Shown here in pieces: positions 7,729 through 15,676 of a stretch of DNA of 64,000 nucleotides. How positions within the stretch are numbered: position 1 is the stretch's first letter; each line of letters begins with the position of its first letter. This DNA is from SAR202 cluster bacterium bin87 (lineage in GTDB: Bacteria; Chloroflexota; Dehalococcoidia; Lucifugimonadales; UBA3495), in NCBI GenBank assembly GCA_002238825.1, contig MPNC01000001.1:372001-436000 (forward strand), read 5' to 3'. The notes under the pieces were generated by a model. That model saw nothing but the letters and a program-made list of their open reading frames with translations. It was not told the DNA's origin and searched no databases. Position numbers and translations under genes: made by a program.

Positions 7729-9504
7729 ATGCTGAACCGTGCATGGAATCGTCTCACGGGCCGGATACTTGTTGCGGTGGGGATGATCATCGCTCTAACT
7801 GTGCTGGCGGCATGCGGGGCCACGGCTCCCACCGACAGCGCCGAACCGGCAACCGATAGCCCAGTGCCGGCGCAGCCGGCCGCGAGCTCGTCGGGAGATC
7901 CGGCGCCGACGGCGGTACCCGCCCAGGCCGGCGCGCCGCAGACCGCAGATCAGGGGATCTACGGGGGTATCGTGCCGATGCACGATTACGCTTTCCCTAA
8001 CTTGATCTTCCATCCGCATGAGTTCTCAAACCAAACGAAGAACATTTCCGGCATTTACAACGGACTGCTGGAATACGACGCTGAGACGGACGATCCCTAC
8101 GACATCACCGGCGACCTCGCGGAAAGCTGGGAACTGCAAGCCGACGGCGTCACCTACGTGTTCCACCTGCACCAGAATGCAACGTGGCATGACGGGACAC
8201 CGGTAACGGCTGAGGACGTCGTCTACAGCATGGACAGCCTCGTTAACACCGAAGCGAACCGGCCGCAGACTCTGATCATCGCCCCATATTTTTCGCCCGG
8301 CAACGCGAGGGTGATTGACACGAACACGGTGGAAATCAAGACCAACAATCCCGCGCCGGACTTCATACCGATGATCGCGGCCGACGCTTTCAAAATGATG
8401 TCCAAGGCTTGGGGAGAATCGGAAGTGGACACCTCTAAGTGGGAGAACGGGATGGGTTCCGGCCCGTTCCTGCCGACCTCCCTGGAGAAGGACGTCTCCA
8501 TGTCCCTGGAGCGGAATCCGAACTACTGGAAAGAAGGATTGCCTTACATTGACGGCAGCATCCACTACTACATCGCGGACAAGGGAACTGCTATTGGCTC
8601 GTATCGGACCGGTCAAGTGCTGATGACAACCTGGCCAGTGACCAACCTGAGCAATACCGAGATCCTGGAGTTGCAGGAATCCGAGGCGGAAACACTGGAT
8701 GTGTACCTGATTCCAAACACCAGCCTTCTGGGAACCCTGATCAACACGACCATTGAGCCCTTCAACGACGTGAGAGTGCGACGCGCGCTGCACCTGGCGG
8801 TGGACCGGAGCGAGTTCCGTGAGATTTTCGGCGGCGGAATCGCGCCGGTAGGGACGCCACTGCCGCCTGATACCTGGTTTGGCCGCACAGAGGCGGAGGC
8901 GTTGGAACTGCCCGGTTTCCGCAGTAGCCCGGACGGCGGGAAGCATCAGGGAGACCTCGAGGAAGCCAAGCGTCTGTTGGCAGAGGCCGGGGTGGAGGAA
9001 GGGTTTGAGGTCAACATCATGGCGCGCACGGCCGTGGAGTACGTTGACCTGGCCCAGCTGCTTGCAGACCAGTTGCGTCGCAATCTCGGCTGGGACACGA
9101 CGGTGCAGCCGATTGACAGCGCGACCGGCATAACGCGGTACAAAGAGCAGGACTACCAGATTGCGGCACAGGGAACGGCGTTGCTGGTCGGTGAGCCCGA
9201 TCCCATCATCGGCAAGATATTCATGCCCGGTGGCCTGTGGATCCAGTGGTCCGGGTGGGAAGCGCCCCAGAAGTTCCTGGATCTGTTCGCCGCTCAAAGC
9301 CAGGAGCTGGACCGCACCAAGCGGGCCGCCATCTTGCGCGAGATGGAAGATTTCATGCTCAACGAGGATCCGGGGCCGCTGCTGGTGTACTACTGGAGTT
9401 TCCGCGACCAGATCGTCAACAAGAAGATCCAGAACTACCACATGCCGGCCAGCATCTGGGTGCAGTTGAAGCACGAACGGATCTGGTGCGATCCCGAGTG
9501 CTGA
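7729..9504 (+). CDS. Peptide-type ABC transporter substrate-binding lipoprotein (SBP family 5)
   Basis: This 591-residue extracellular solute-binding protein has a lipoprotein signal: a positively charged start, a hydrophobic core, and a LAAC lipobox with Cys29. A Pro/Ala/Ser-rich linker follows to about residue 75, then the SBP_bac_5 fold, with the family segment LAESWELQADGVTYVFHLHQ and WHDGTPVTAEDVVYSMDS near residues 145-175. Family members bind oligopeptides, nickel chelates, opines or glycosides, and the ligand cannot be predicted here. It is followed by two permease genes of the matching family. The large low-complexity linker is typical of lipoproteins tethered to a Gram-positive-type or monoderm membrane. 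Confidence 0.92.
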   Translation: MLNRAWNRLTGRILVAVGMIIALTVLAACGATAPTDSAEPATDSPVPAQPAASSSGDPAPTAVPAQAGAPQTADQGIYGGIVPMHDYAFPNLIFHPHEFSNQTKNISGIYNGLLEYDAETDDPYDITGDLAESWELQADGVTYVFHLHQNATWHDGTPVTAEDVVYSMDSLVNTEANRPQTLIIAPYFSPGNARVIDTNTVEIKTNNPAPDFIPMIAADAFKMMSKAWGESEVDTSKWENGMGSGPFLPTSLEKDVSMSLERNPNYWKEGLPYIDGSIHYYIADKGTAIGSYRTGQVLMTTWPVTNLSNTEILELQESEAETLDVYLIPNTSLLGTLINTTIEPFNDVRVRRALHLAVDRSEFREIFGGGIAPVGTPLPPDTWFGRTEAEALELPGFRSSPDGGKHQGDLEEAKRLLAEAGVEEGFEVNIMARTAVEYVDLAQLLADQLRRNLGWDTTVQPIDSATGITRYKEQDYQIAAQGTALLVGEPDPIIGKIFMPGGLWIQWSGWEAPQKFLDLFAAQSQELDRTKRAAILREMEDFMLNEDPGPLLVYYWSFRDQIVNKKIQNYHMPASIWVQLKHERIWCDPEC

Positions 9505-9594
9505 GGCAGGTGGGAAAAGGAGACGGTCAGACGGATATAAGCGGAAACGGCTGAACCGCACGATCAGTGACAGGCGGCGGGACGAGGAGAGGCA

Positions 9595-10554
9595 ATGAAC
9601 ACCTACGTAATCAAGCGATTCATGCTCTTCGTCCCGACCTTGCTGTTGGTCACCCTGATGGTGTTCGCGCTGATGCGGCTGGTGCCGGGCGATCCGGCCG
9701 AACTGCTGCTGATGGGCTTCGAGGGTGACGGCCAGTATTCGGCGCAGCAGTTGGCCGATCTCCGCGCCAAGCTGGGAACCGACCGTCCGCTGGCGATCCA
9801 GTACCTGGACTGGATCTGGGGGATGCTCCGCGGAGATTTCGGCGTGTCGATGTACTTTGACACGCCGATTGCGGAGGACCTTGGCGCCAAGCTGCCGATA
9901 ACGCTGGAACTGGCGGCGTTGGCGCTGCTGTTGGCTTTCGTGGTGGCCATGCCGCTGGGCGTGGTGTCGGCGGTCCGGCAGGACACCATAGCCGACTATG
10001 CTTCCCGCATCATCGCCATTGCTGGCGTGGCCATGCCGACGTTCTGGATCGGCATCCTGGTGGTGTATTTCCTTGTGACCTGGTTTGACTGGTTGCCGCC
10101 GTTGGGTTACGCAGACTTATGGGAGGACCCGTGGCGAAACCTGCAGCAGATGGTGTTTCCCGCGATCGCGTTGGGGTTCTATAACATGGCGCTGATCGCC
10201 CGGGTTACCAGATCCTCCATGCTGGAGGTGTTCCGCGAGGACTACATCCGGACGGCGCGCTCGAAAGGTCTGCGGGAGAGGGCGATCATCATCCGGCACG
10301 CCCTGAAGAATGCGTTTCTGCCGATCCTGACCATATCCGGCTGGCAGATAGGCCGCCTGATCGCCGGTACAGTAGTTATCGAGACGATCTTCCTGGTGCC
10401 CGGCATGGGCCGCTTGCTGGTGGACAGCATATTGCACCGGGACTACACCATGATCCAGAGCATCGTGATGGTGATCGCGTTCATGGTCCTGGCGCTGAAC
10501 CTGGTGGTGGACCTGCTCTATGCCTGGCTGGACCCTCGCATACGCTATGAATAA
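9595..10554 (+). CDS. ABC transporter permease, DppB/OppB type
   Basis: This 319-residue inner-membrane permease has six predicted hydrophobic segments, the first at residues 9-30. The N-terminal RLVPGDPAE motif is typical of DppB-type permeases. The EAA-loop region (DYIRTARSKGLRERAIIIRH, about residues 216-235) contacts the ATPase. It belongs to the peptide/nickel importer family and pairs with the permease just downstream and the lipoprotein upstream. A purine-rich GAGGAGAGGCA precedes the ATG. Confidence 0.92.
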   Translation: MNTYVIKRFMLFVPTLLLVTLMVFALMRLVPGDPAELLLMGFEGDGQYSAQQLADLRAKLGTDRPLAIQYLDWIWGMLRGDFGVSMYFDTPIAEDLGAKLPITLELAALALLLAFVVAMPLGVVSAVRQDTIADYASRIIAIAGVAMPTFWIGILVVYFLVTWFDWLPPLGYADLWEDPWRNLQQMVFPAIALGFYNMALIARVTRSSMLEVFREDYIRTARSKGLRERAIIIRHALKNAFLPILTISGWQIGRLIAGTVVIETIFLVPGMGRLLVDSILHRDYTMIQSIVMVIAFMVLALNLVVDLLYAWLDPRIRYE

Positions 10555-10605
10555 CCCGGCGCGAACCATGCAACACCGCCACTCACCGGCGTAAGGAAGA
10601 GGGAC

Positions 10606-11520
10606 ATGGCCCAGCAGACAACCGGAGTCCTCGCCCCCACTGAACCCACCGGCGCAGGGATGCGACCCAAACGCTCGTTCTGGGAGAACATCGTCAACTT
10701 CACGCAGCGCAAACCGCTGGGCGCGTTTGGCGCGGTGGTGGTGATAGTGCTGGTCGTGGTAGCCGCCTTGGCTCCGGTCGTGGCGACAGACGATCCCCGG
10801 GAAACCAACGCCGCTTTCCGCTTCAGTCCGCCCAACAGCGAGACCTGGCTGGGTGGGGATCAAATCGGCCGGGATGTGTACAGCCGGCTGGTGTATGGCA
10901 CGCGTATCTCGCTGGTCGTGGGACTGTTGAGCGTGTTCTTCGGGGTGACTATCGGCGCGTTCATTGGGATTGTCAGCGGATATTTCGGAGGGATCACCGA
11001 TCTGGTGGCCCAGCGGATCATGGACGCGATGATGTCGTTTCCGGCGCTGATCCTGGCGTTGGCGATCATGGCGATCCTGGGGGCGTCCGTGACCAACGTG
11101 GTCATCGCGCTCAGCGCGGTGTTCATCCCGGGCGCGGCGCGCACCATCCGCTCGCAAGCGCTGAGCATCAAGGAAGTCGATTACGTGCTGGCGGCGCGGG
11201 CCGTGGGCGCCGGCGACTGGCGGATCATCCTGAGGCACATGGCGCCCAACTGCGCGGCCACGTTCATCGTTTTGGCCAGCATATCCCTGGGGTGGGCCAT
11301 CGTCGTGGAGGCATCGCTGAGTTTCCTGGGCGTGGGCATTCCGCCGGACGTGCCGTCGTGGGGTGGCATGCTCAACGGCGTGGCCCAGAACTCGCTGGAT
11401 GTGGCTCCGTGGCTGGGAGTGTTCCCGGGCCTGGCCATCGCGATCACGGTGTTCGCGGTGAACCTGTTGGGCGACGCGCTGCGGGACGTGCTGGATCCGA
11501 GGATGCGCGGCGCGAACTAG
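10606..11520 (+). CDS. ABC transporter permease, DppC/OppC type
   Basis: This 304-residue permease has a cytoplasmic N-terminus of about 40 residues, a first membrane span around residues 40-62, and the DppC-type WLGGDQIGRDVYSRLVYGTR segment. The EAA-loop equivalent is EVDYVLAARAVGAGDWRIILRH. It forms the heterodimeric channel with the DppB-type protein. No ATP-binding subunit follows; a strong terminator comes 31 bp later, so the importer must borrow ATPases encoded elsewhere. Confidence 0.92.
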   Translation: MAQQTTGVLAPTEPTGAGMRPKRSFWENIVNFTQRKPLGAFGAVVVIVLVVVAALAPVVATDDPRETNAAFRFSPPNSETWLGGDQIGRDVYSRLVYGTRISLVVGLLSVFFGVTIGAFIGIVSGYFGGITDLVAQRIMDAMMSFPALILALAIMAILGASVTNVVIALSAVFIPGAARTIRSQALSIKEVDYVLAARAVGAGDWRIILRHMAPNCAATFIVLASISLGWAIVVEASLSFLGVGIPPDVPSWGGMLNGVAQNSLDVAPWLGVFPGLAIAITVFAVNLLGDALRDVLDPRMRGAN

Positions 11521-11551
11521 CAGGGTTGCCCTCTTACCTGTCCAACAATCA

Positions 11552-11578
11552 GGGGAGGGACACGATCCCTCCCCTTTT
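11552..11578 (+). terminator. Strong rho-independent terminator of the ABC importer operon
   Basis: GGGGAGGGA and TCCCTCCCC form a perfect 9-bp stem with a CACGA loop, followed by TTTT. It lies 31 bp downstream of the last permease stop codon. Confidence 0.88.
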
Positions 11579-11603
11579 GCGTCGCGGCGTGATGCCGAGC
11601 CTC

Positions 11604-11773
11604 ATGCGTTGTGTGGGTCCCGGTTTGTGCCGGAACGACCTCATGCTCACCCGATCTGTCATCGCGAGGAGCGATGCGACGTGACGATCTCATTCCCGCC
11701 GCAGTCTTCCGGACCGCAACGAGATTGCCGCGCTTCGCTCGCAATGACGGTTCCAGTGAAACCAGGTACGCGT
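11604..11773. repeat. MITE-like intergenic repeat, copy 1
   Basis: This non-coding stretch ends in GGTACGCGT (11765-11773), an end shared with two other elements in the window; its left end has only ATGCGT. Inside are two inverted arms: GTCATCGCGAGGAGCGATG... (from 11659) and ACGAGATTGCCGCGC...GCAATGAC (11719-11748). The right arm, reverse complemented, matches the left arm of the copy at 15473-15602 in about 28 of 30 bases. No ORF is credible here. With the terminator upstream it fills the roughly 290-bp gap between genes. Confidence 0.6.
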
Positions 11774-11814
11774 AAGTCGGAACGACGCGGTGGATGTGGG
11801 GACCGGCGGCGTGG

Positions 11815-12180
11815 CTAGGATTCCGGGTAGGTTAGCTTCATCAGGACGTGGCGGCGGTTCTGGGTGTAGGGGCGCACCTGCTCGGGCCAGCGGCCGGAGT
11901 CGACGGCCTCGGCCCACTCCGGGCTGGTGAGGACATCGGGGCTCTCGATTTGGTAGACCGCGTGGTGCTTGGGTGTGCCGGGAATTTCGATTTCTTGGAC
12001 CTGCCCGCCCATTGCCATCAGGAGGCGGTGGGTCTCGTAGCGGGTGACGCCCACGACGCCGGGGGTTTGGTTGAGCAGCGGGCAGTGCTCGGTGTTGTAG
12101 ACCTCGTTGAACAGGGCTTCACGGTCAGGGTCGATGTCCATGCTGGCGATGAACAAGTACTTGGAATGCAGTTCGGCCAT
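11815..12180 (-). CDS. Small dimeric alpha/beta-barrel-like protein, unknown function
   Basis: This 121-residue protein starts with HSKYLFIASMDIDPDREALF followed by NEVYNTEHCPLL and TPGVVGVTRYE. The pattern is seen in EthD/DUF4286-type dimeric ferredoxin-like barrels, in which a TEH motif near residue 30 and the GV..V.R strand are typical. The start at 12180 was chosen because GGAGGT lies 7 bp upstream; longer in-frame extensions run into the TPR gene and look unlike protein. It sits last in a minus-strand group after a TPR protein and a TPP enzyme. A role in modifying or degrading a small carbonyl compound is possible but not shown. Confidence 0.7.
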   Translation of the reverse strand: MAELHSKYLFIASMDIDPDREALFNEVYNTEHCPLLNQTPGVVGVTRYETHRLLMAMGGQVQEIEIPGTPKHHAVYQIESPDVLTSPEWAEAVDSGRWPEQVRPYTQNRRHVLMKLTYPES

Positions 12181-12199
12181 GGTGGTACCTCCGGAGGGT

Positions 12200-12850
12200 T
12201 CAGTGGGATTGGTGGAGCATCTGCGCGGCGATGGCCCAGTCGGAGCGCGCGGCGGCCGTGTCGCCCAGGTTGGAATGAGCCTTGCCGCGGGCGACGTAGG
12301 CCTCGGTGTAGCGGTCGTTGAGCCGGATGGCGGCGTCGAAGTCGATAATCGCGGCGCGGTCATGGCCGGCGTCGCGCCGGGCCATACCATGCCAGTAGTG
12401 GGACACCGGATCGTTGGGTTCCTGATCCAGCGCTCGGTTCAAGTCTGCTGCGGCATCGATCAGGGAACCCAGTTTGTAGCGGGCGATGCCCCGGGTGCGC
12501 CACGCGCGAGTCAGCGCGTCATCGAGCGCCAGCGCTTGAGAGGCATCGGTCTCGGCGGTGGGCCAGTCCGAACGGTCAAGGTGGATGACACTGCGGTCGA
12601 GCCACGCTTCGGCTATGTTCGGAGTCAGGGCGATGGCGGCATCGAGTTCAGCCAGGGCTGCCTCAGCGCGCCCCAGCATGGACAGGGATCTGCCACGGAG
12701 CCAACGAACAACGGGATCATCGGGCGTTGCGAGGAAAGCGAGGTCGAGGTCAGCCAGTGCGGCACGGGGGTCGTCGTTGGCGAGGTGCGTTTCGGCGTTC
12801 CGCACGTGCTCGCTCGCGGACGGGAAGCGGTTCCGGTCGGCGCGCTGCAT
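12200..12850 (-). CDS. TPR-repeat protein
   Basis: This roughly 216-residue protein consists of about five tetratricopeptide repeats from residue 15 onward. Examples are ALADLDLAFLATPDDPVVRW, AALAELDAAIALTPNIAEAW and AAIIDFDAAIRLNDRYTEAY, each with the small-residue and Pro/Asn pattern of TPR helices. TPRs mediate protein-protein contact. No signal peptide is seen, so it is probably cytoplasmic. The ATG at 12850 was preferred because the sequence upstream forms a terminator hairpin; a longer TTG-initiated form would translate through that hairpin. It lies 19 bp before the small barrel protein and may scaffold it or the TPP enzyme. Confidence 0.75.
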   Translation of the reverse strand: MQRADRNRFPSASEHVRNAETHLANDDPRAALADLDLAFLATPDDPVVRWLRGRSLSMLGRAEAALAELDAAIALTPNIAEAWLDRSVIHLDRSDWPTAETDASQALALDDALTRAWRTRGIARYKLGSLIDAAADLNRALDQEPNDPVSHYWHGMARRDAGHDRAAIIDFDAAIRLNDRYTEAYVARGKAHSNLGDTAAARSDWAIAAQMLHQSH

Positions 12851-12861
12851 GGGGTTGGGCC

Positions 12862-12898
12862 TGAAACAAAGCAAGGGACGGCCCGCGAAGGCCGCCCC
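12862..12898 (-). terminator. Terminator after the TPP enzyme (minus strand)
   Basis: On the minus strand GGGGCGGCC and GGCCGTCCC pair over 9 positions with one mismatch, around a TTCGCG loop. They are followed by TTGCTTTGTTT. It lies 19 bp after the TPP enzyme stop codon and just upstream of the TPR start codon. Confidence 0.7.
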
Positions 12899-12916
12899 CA
12901 TTGGTGTCAAGGTTGT

Positions 12917-14563
12917 TTAGAAAGCGCGGCGGTGAGAGTAGTTGATCTCCTCGTTGGTGATGAACTCGAGGAGCACGGCGTTTCCGTCTTCGTTCTGCTG
13001 GCGGGCCCGCTGGAACGCGGGGATAATCTCGTTGGGGTCGGTGACGCGCTCGGCGTAGCCGCCCATGGCGCGACCCAGATCGGCGTAGTTGCCGCCCAGA
13101 TCGCGGGTGCTATAGAGCTCGTGGGAACGCTGCATGGCGTTGGTTTCCACGGCCATGGTGGAGTTGTTGAGCACGACGGTGGTTATGGGTACATTGCTGC
13201 GCACGGCGGTCTCAAAGTCGAGGCCGACCATGCCGAAGGCGGCATCACCCATGAAGTTGACGCACATCTTGTCCGGGTCGGCCAGCTTGGCGCCGATCAC
13301 GAGGCCAAGGCCGGTGCCCAGGCCGTGGGACTTCCCCCACCCCAGGTAGGTGCGCGGGCCGCCGGAGCGGTAGAACGGCGTGATCTGGTCGCGAGGACTG
13401 CCCGAGTCGTGGGTGATGATGGCCTCGCTGGCGGGGACGGCCTTCTGGAAATCGGTGATGACGCGGTATGGGTTGACCAGCGGGCCGGCGTCGGTGGTCT
13501 TGTGCTCCCACTCGGCGAGCCAGGCGTCCCGAACCGAGGCGATCTCGCCGGTGACCTCAGCGTTGTTGCGGCGGCTGTCACCGACGATCTCGCGGCAGGC
13601 TTCGATCATCTGGCGCAGGGCCAGTTTGGCATCGCCGATGACCGGGAACTGCACGTCGTAGTCCTTGTTCAGGTCGCGCGGATCGTTGGTGTTCTGGATC
13701 AGCGTGCGGCCGGCGGGCAGGTTCATGGACATGCCGTGCTTGGTGAAGCTGGAACCGACGCCGAAGATGACGTCGGAGCGGCGCATGAAGTGGTACACCG
13801 TGCCGGACATCACGCCGGAGCCACTGCCCAGAGCCAGGGGATGCTGCTCGGGGAATCCGCTCTTGCCCAGCAGGGTGGTCATGACCGGAACCGACAGGAG
13901 TTCGGCCAACTCGACCAGCTCGTCGGTGGCCTCGGCGTACATCACGCCCTGGCCGGCGTGGATCACCGGATAGGTGGCGGAGCACAGGGCGCGGGCGGCG
14001 GCCTCGATGTCGTCAGGGTCAGCCTGGGAGGCGGACCGACGGACGTTGCCGCCCCAGTAGAAGGCCTCCTCGGACACTTCCTCGAGGGCAACGTCGGCGG
14101 GTATCTCGACCATGGACGGGCCGGGTCGTCCGGTGTACAGGGCGTTGACGGCTCGGCGCATGACTTGGCTGGTGCTGCCGGACAGGTTCAGCCGTTCGAG
14201 GTGCTTGGTCACGCTGGCGAAGCTCTCGATGGAGTCGAACATGGGGAAGACGCCCTGGCGTTCGCGCGGGTGGCCCAGAGGCAGCAGGAGGATGGGCACG
14301 GAATCGGAGAAGGACGTGGCAACGCCCGAGTATGCATTCTCGGCGCCAGGGCCGTATTGCATGGCGAAAACGCCGGGCGGGCGGCCGTTGGTGATGCGGC
14401 TGTAGCCGTCGGCGATACCGACGCCCACGCGCTCCTGGCGGCAGATGATGGGCCGGATTCCGGCGGCGGCGCAGGCTTCGATAACCGGTGTGGTGGGGAA
14501 GCAGGAGAGGTATTTCACTCCCTCTCGCTTGAGAATTTCGGCGATGGCATCGATGGTTTGCAC
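12917..14563 (-). CDS. Thiamine-diphosphate-dependent enzyme, acetolactate-synthase-like
   Basis: This 548-residue protein has the three-domain layout of the POX/acetolactate synthase family. The N-terminal pyrimidine-binding domain has the cofactor-activating Glu in RQERVGVGIADGYSR (about residue 44) and the YGPGAENAYSG segment. A central domain spans about residues 190-330. The C-terminal PP-binding domain has GDAAFGMVGLDFETA followed by LNN near residue 445, which provides the Mg-diphosphate ligands. The usual GDG is GDA here. It could be an acetolactate synthase, oxalyl-CoA decarboxylase or another 2-oxo acid lyase. The lack of ilvN or ilvC nearby argues against a dedicated branched-chain role. 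Confidence 0.85.
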   Translation of the reverse strand: MQTIDAIAEILKREGVKYLSCFPTTPVIEACAAAGIRPIICRQERVGVGIADGYSRITNGRPPGVFAMQYGPGAENAYSGVATSFSDSVPILLLPLGHPRERQGVFPMFDSIESFASVTKHLERLNLSGSTSQVMRRAVNALYTGRPGPSMVEIPADVALEEVSEEAFYWGGNVRRSASQADPDDIEAAARALCSATYPVIHAGQGVMYAEATDELVELAELLSVPVMTTLLGKSGFPEQHPLALGSGSGVMSGTVYHFMRRSDVIFGVGSSFTKHGMSMNLPAGRTLIQNTNDPRDLNKDYDVQFPVIGDAKLALRQMIEACREIVGDSRRNNAEVTGEIASVRDAWLAEWEHKTTDAGPLVNPYRVITDFQKAVPASEAIITHDSGSPRDQITPFYRSGGPRTYLGWGKSHGLGTGLGLVIGAKLADPDKMCVNFMGDAAFGMVGLDFETAVRSNVPITTVVLNNSTMAVETNAMQRSHELYSTRDLGGNYADLGRAMGGYAERVTDPNEIIPAFQRARQQNEDGNAVLLEFITNEEINYSHRRAF

Positions 14564-14632
14564 GGTGGCACCTCTGGGGTTGTTTGTGGGCGGAGTGGAA
14601 AGGATGGGATGGGGATAATGTTGTGCCGGGCG

Positions 14633-15319
14633 CTACTCGGCATCCGATCCAGGGCCGACCACGCCGGACCAAAAACCGGATACCGGGAAAGAGACATCGG
14701 GGAAGGCCAGCGGGCTGACGGTGTCGCCGGCGCGGAATTGGCGAACCGTCTGGTACTGCTCGCCCACCGGGTCGGTATGGATCAGCACCGCATATTCCCG
14801 CAGGTTGACGACCCACACTTCGGGGATGCCTGCGGCCGCGTACGCGGCCAATTTCTCGCCTCGGTCGTAATTCAGAGAGCTGTAGGATACCTCGACGATG
14901 AACAGGATGTCAGAGGGAGTGGCCGGAGACAAATGGTAGTCCGGTCGCAGGCGGAGGATGGCGAAATCAGGTTGAGGTTCGCTGAGTTGGTTGATCCGGA
15001 CGGAACCCTGAACTCGAACTCGGGCGCGGTCACTCAAAGCGAAGATCAGCAATGGTGTAATGCAATCGGTCGAGTCATTGTGGGTGTTTCCGATGGGGGC
15101 CATCTCTATGATCTCTCCGTTCAGTAGCTCGATGGGCTCGTATTCGGACAGGATGCCGGCCATACCCATGGCCTGGTACTGGTCCGCGGTGAACCGATAG
15201 CTGCCGCTGAGAACTGCTTCGCGGTCCTGCCGGCTCAGGATGCCCGCAGAGACCATGGCGCGGAACTCGGCTGAACAGAAGGTGCGGAGATCGTACGTAC
15301 GGTCGGTTAGGGTGGTCAT
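14633..15319 (-). CDS. Uma2-family (DUF820) putative endonuclease-fold protein
   Basis: This roughly 228-residue protein contains the Uma2/DUF820 PD-(D/E)xK-like fold: EPIELLNGEIIEMAPIG, then QPDFAILR with the acidic residue, then FIVEVSYSSLNYDRGEKLAAYA with Glu and Lys, and GIPEVWVVNL. The family is abundant in Cyanobacteria and Chloroflexota, and its function is unproven. The ATG at 15319 is favoured because residues encoded further upstream have no family similarity and overlap a promoter-like element. Residues 12-38 look like a degenerate copy of the domain's first helix region (AMVSAGILS against AMGMAGILS). It is probably monocistronic. Confidence 0.78.
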   Translation of the reverse strand: MTTLTDRTYDLRTFCSAEFRAMVSAGILSRQDREAVLSGSYRFTADQYQAMGMAGILSEYEPIELLNGEIIEMAPIGNTHNDSTDCITPLLIFALSDRARVRVQGSVRINQLSEPQPDFAILRLRPDYHLSPATPSDILFIVEVSYSSLNYDRGEKLAAYAAAGIPEVWVVNLREYAVLIHTDPVGEQYQTVRQFRAGDTVSPLAFPDVSFPVSGFWSGVVGPGSDAE

Positions 15320-15356
15320 GGTCGTAGGTCTGGAGAAATGGTTGAACCCAACCCGA

Positions 15357-15365
15357 ATTGTAGCA
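15357..15365 (-). promoter_or_regulatory. Extended -10 promoter of the Uma2 gene
   Basis: The minus strand reads GATGCTACAATTC, a TGC-TACAAT extended -10 about 38 bp upstream of the chosen start. It matches the GATGCTATAAT pattern found before leuC and before the SDR gene. Confidence 0.5.
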
Positions 15366-15472
15366 TCCCAATGAAGCCCGCCCGGGATTGCCGCGAGTAT
15401 AACATCCGGCGGAATCGCACCCGGCAGAAGGCCACTTGGCAACCCCGGGCGAACCCTATGCCGCCGTGCCTT

Positions 15473-15602
15473 ATGCGTACCCATTTACCCCCGACCGGTC
15501 ATTGCGAGCGTAGCGTGGCAATCTCGTCGGGGCGACGGACACCGTGAGAGAACGAGATCGCCGCGTCGCTACACTCCTCGCGATGACAATCTCGGTACGC
15601 GT
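15473..15602. repeat. MITE-like intergenic repeat, copy 2 (130 bp)
   Basis: The element is bounded by ATGCGTACCCA (15473-15483) and GGTACGCGT (15594-15602), which are near inverted repeats of each other. Inside, GTCATTGCGAGCGTAGCGTG... (from 15499) is inverted relative to the arm ending in CTCGCGATGAC (15576-15586). The interior matches copy 1 at 11.7 kb in inverted orientation. No open frame is convincing; it occupies most of the 358-bp gap between the Uma2 and CaiB genes. Confidence 0.65.
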
Positions 15603-15676
15603 GAGGCTGCCTTGCTGTTTGTGCGGCAGTGGCAATGGGGCTAGAATGACTGCCGAACTCGTTGGGGGGTCTGATT

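Noticed and set aside
12107-15127. 1006-codon open frame on the plus strand
   Set aside because: It lies antisense to four minus-strand genes with clear families (dimeric-barrel, TPR, TPP enzyme, Uma2) and its translation has no recognisable motif; it is a GC-rich shadow frame.
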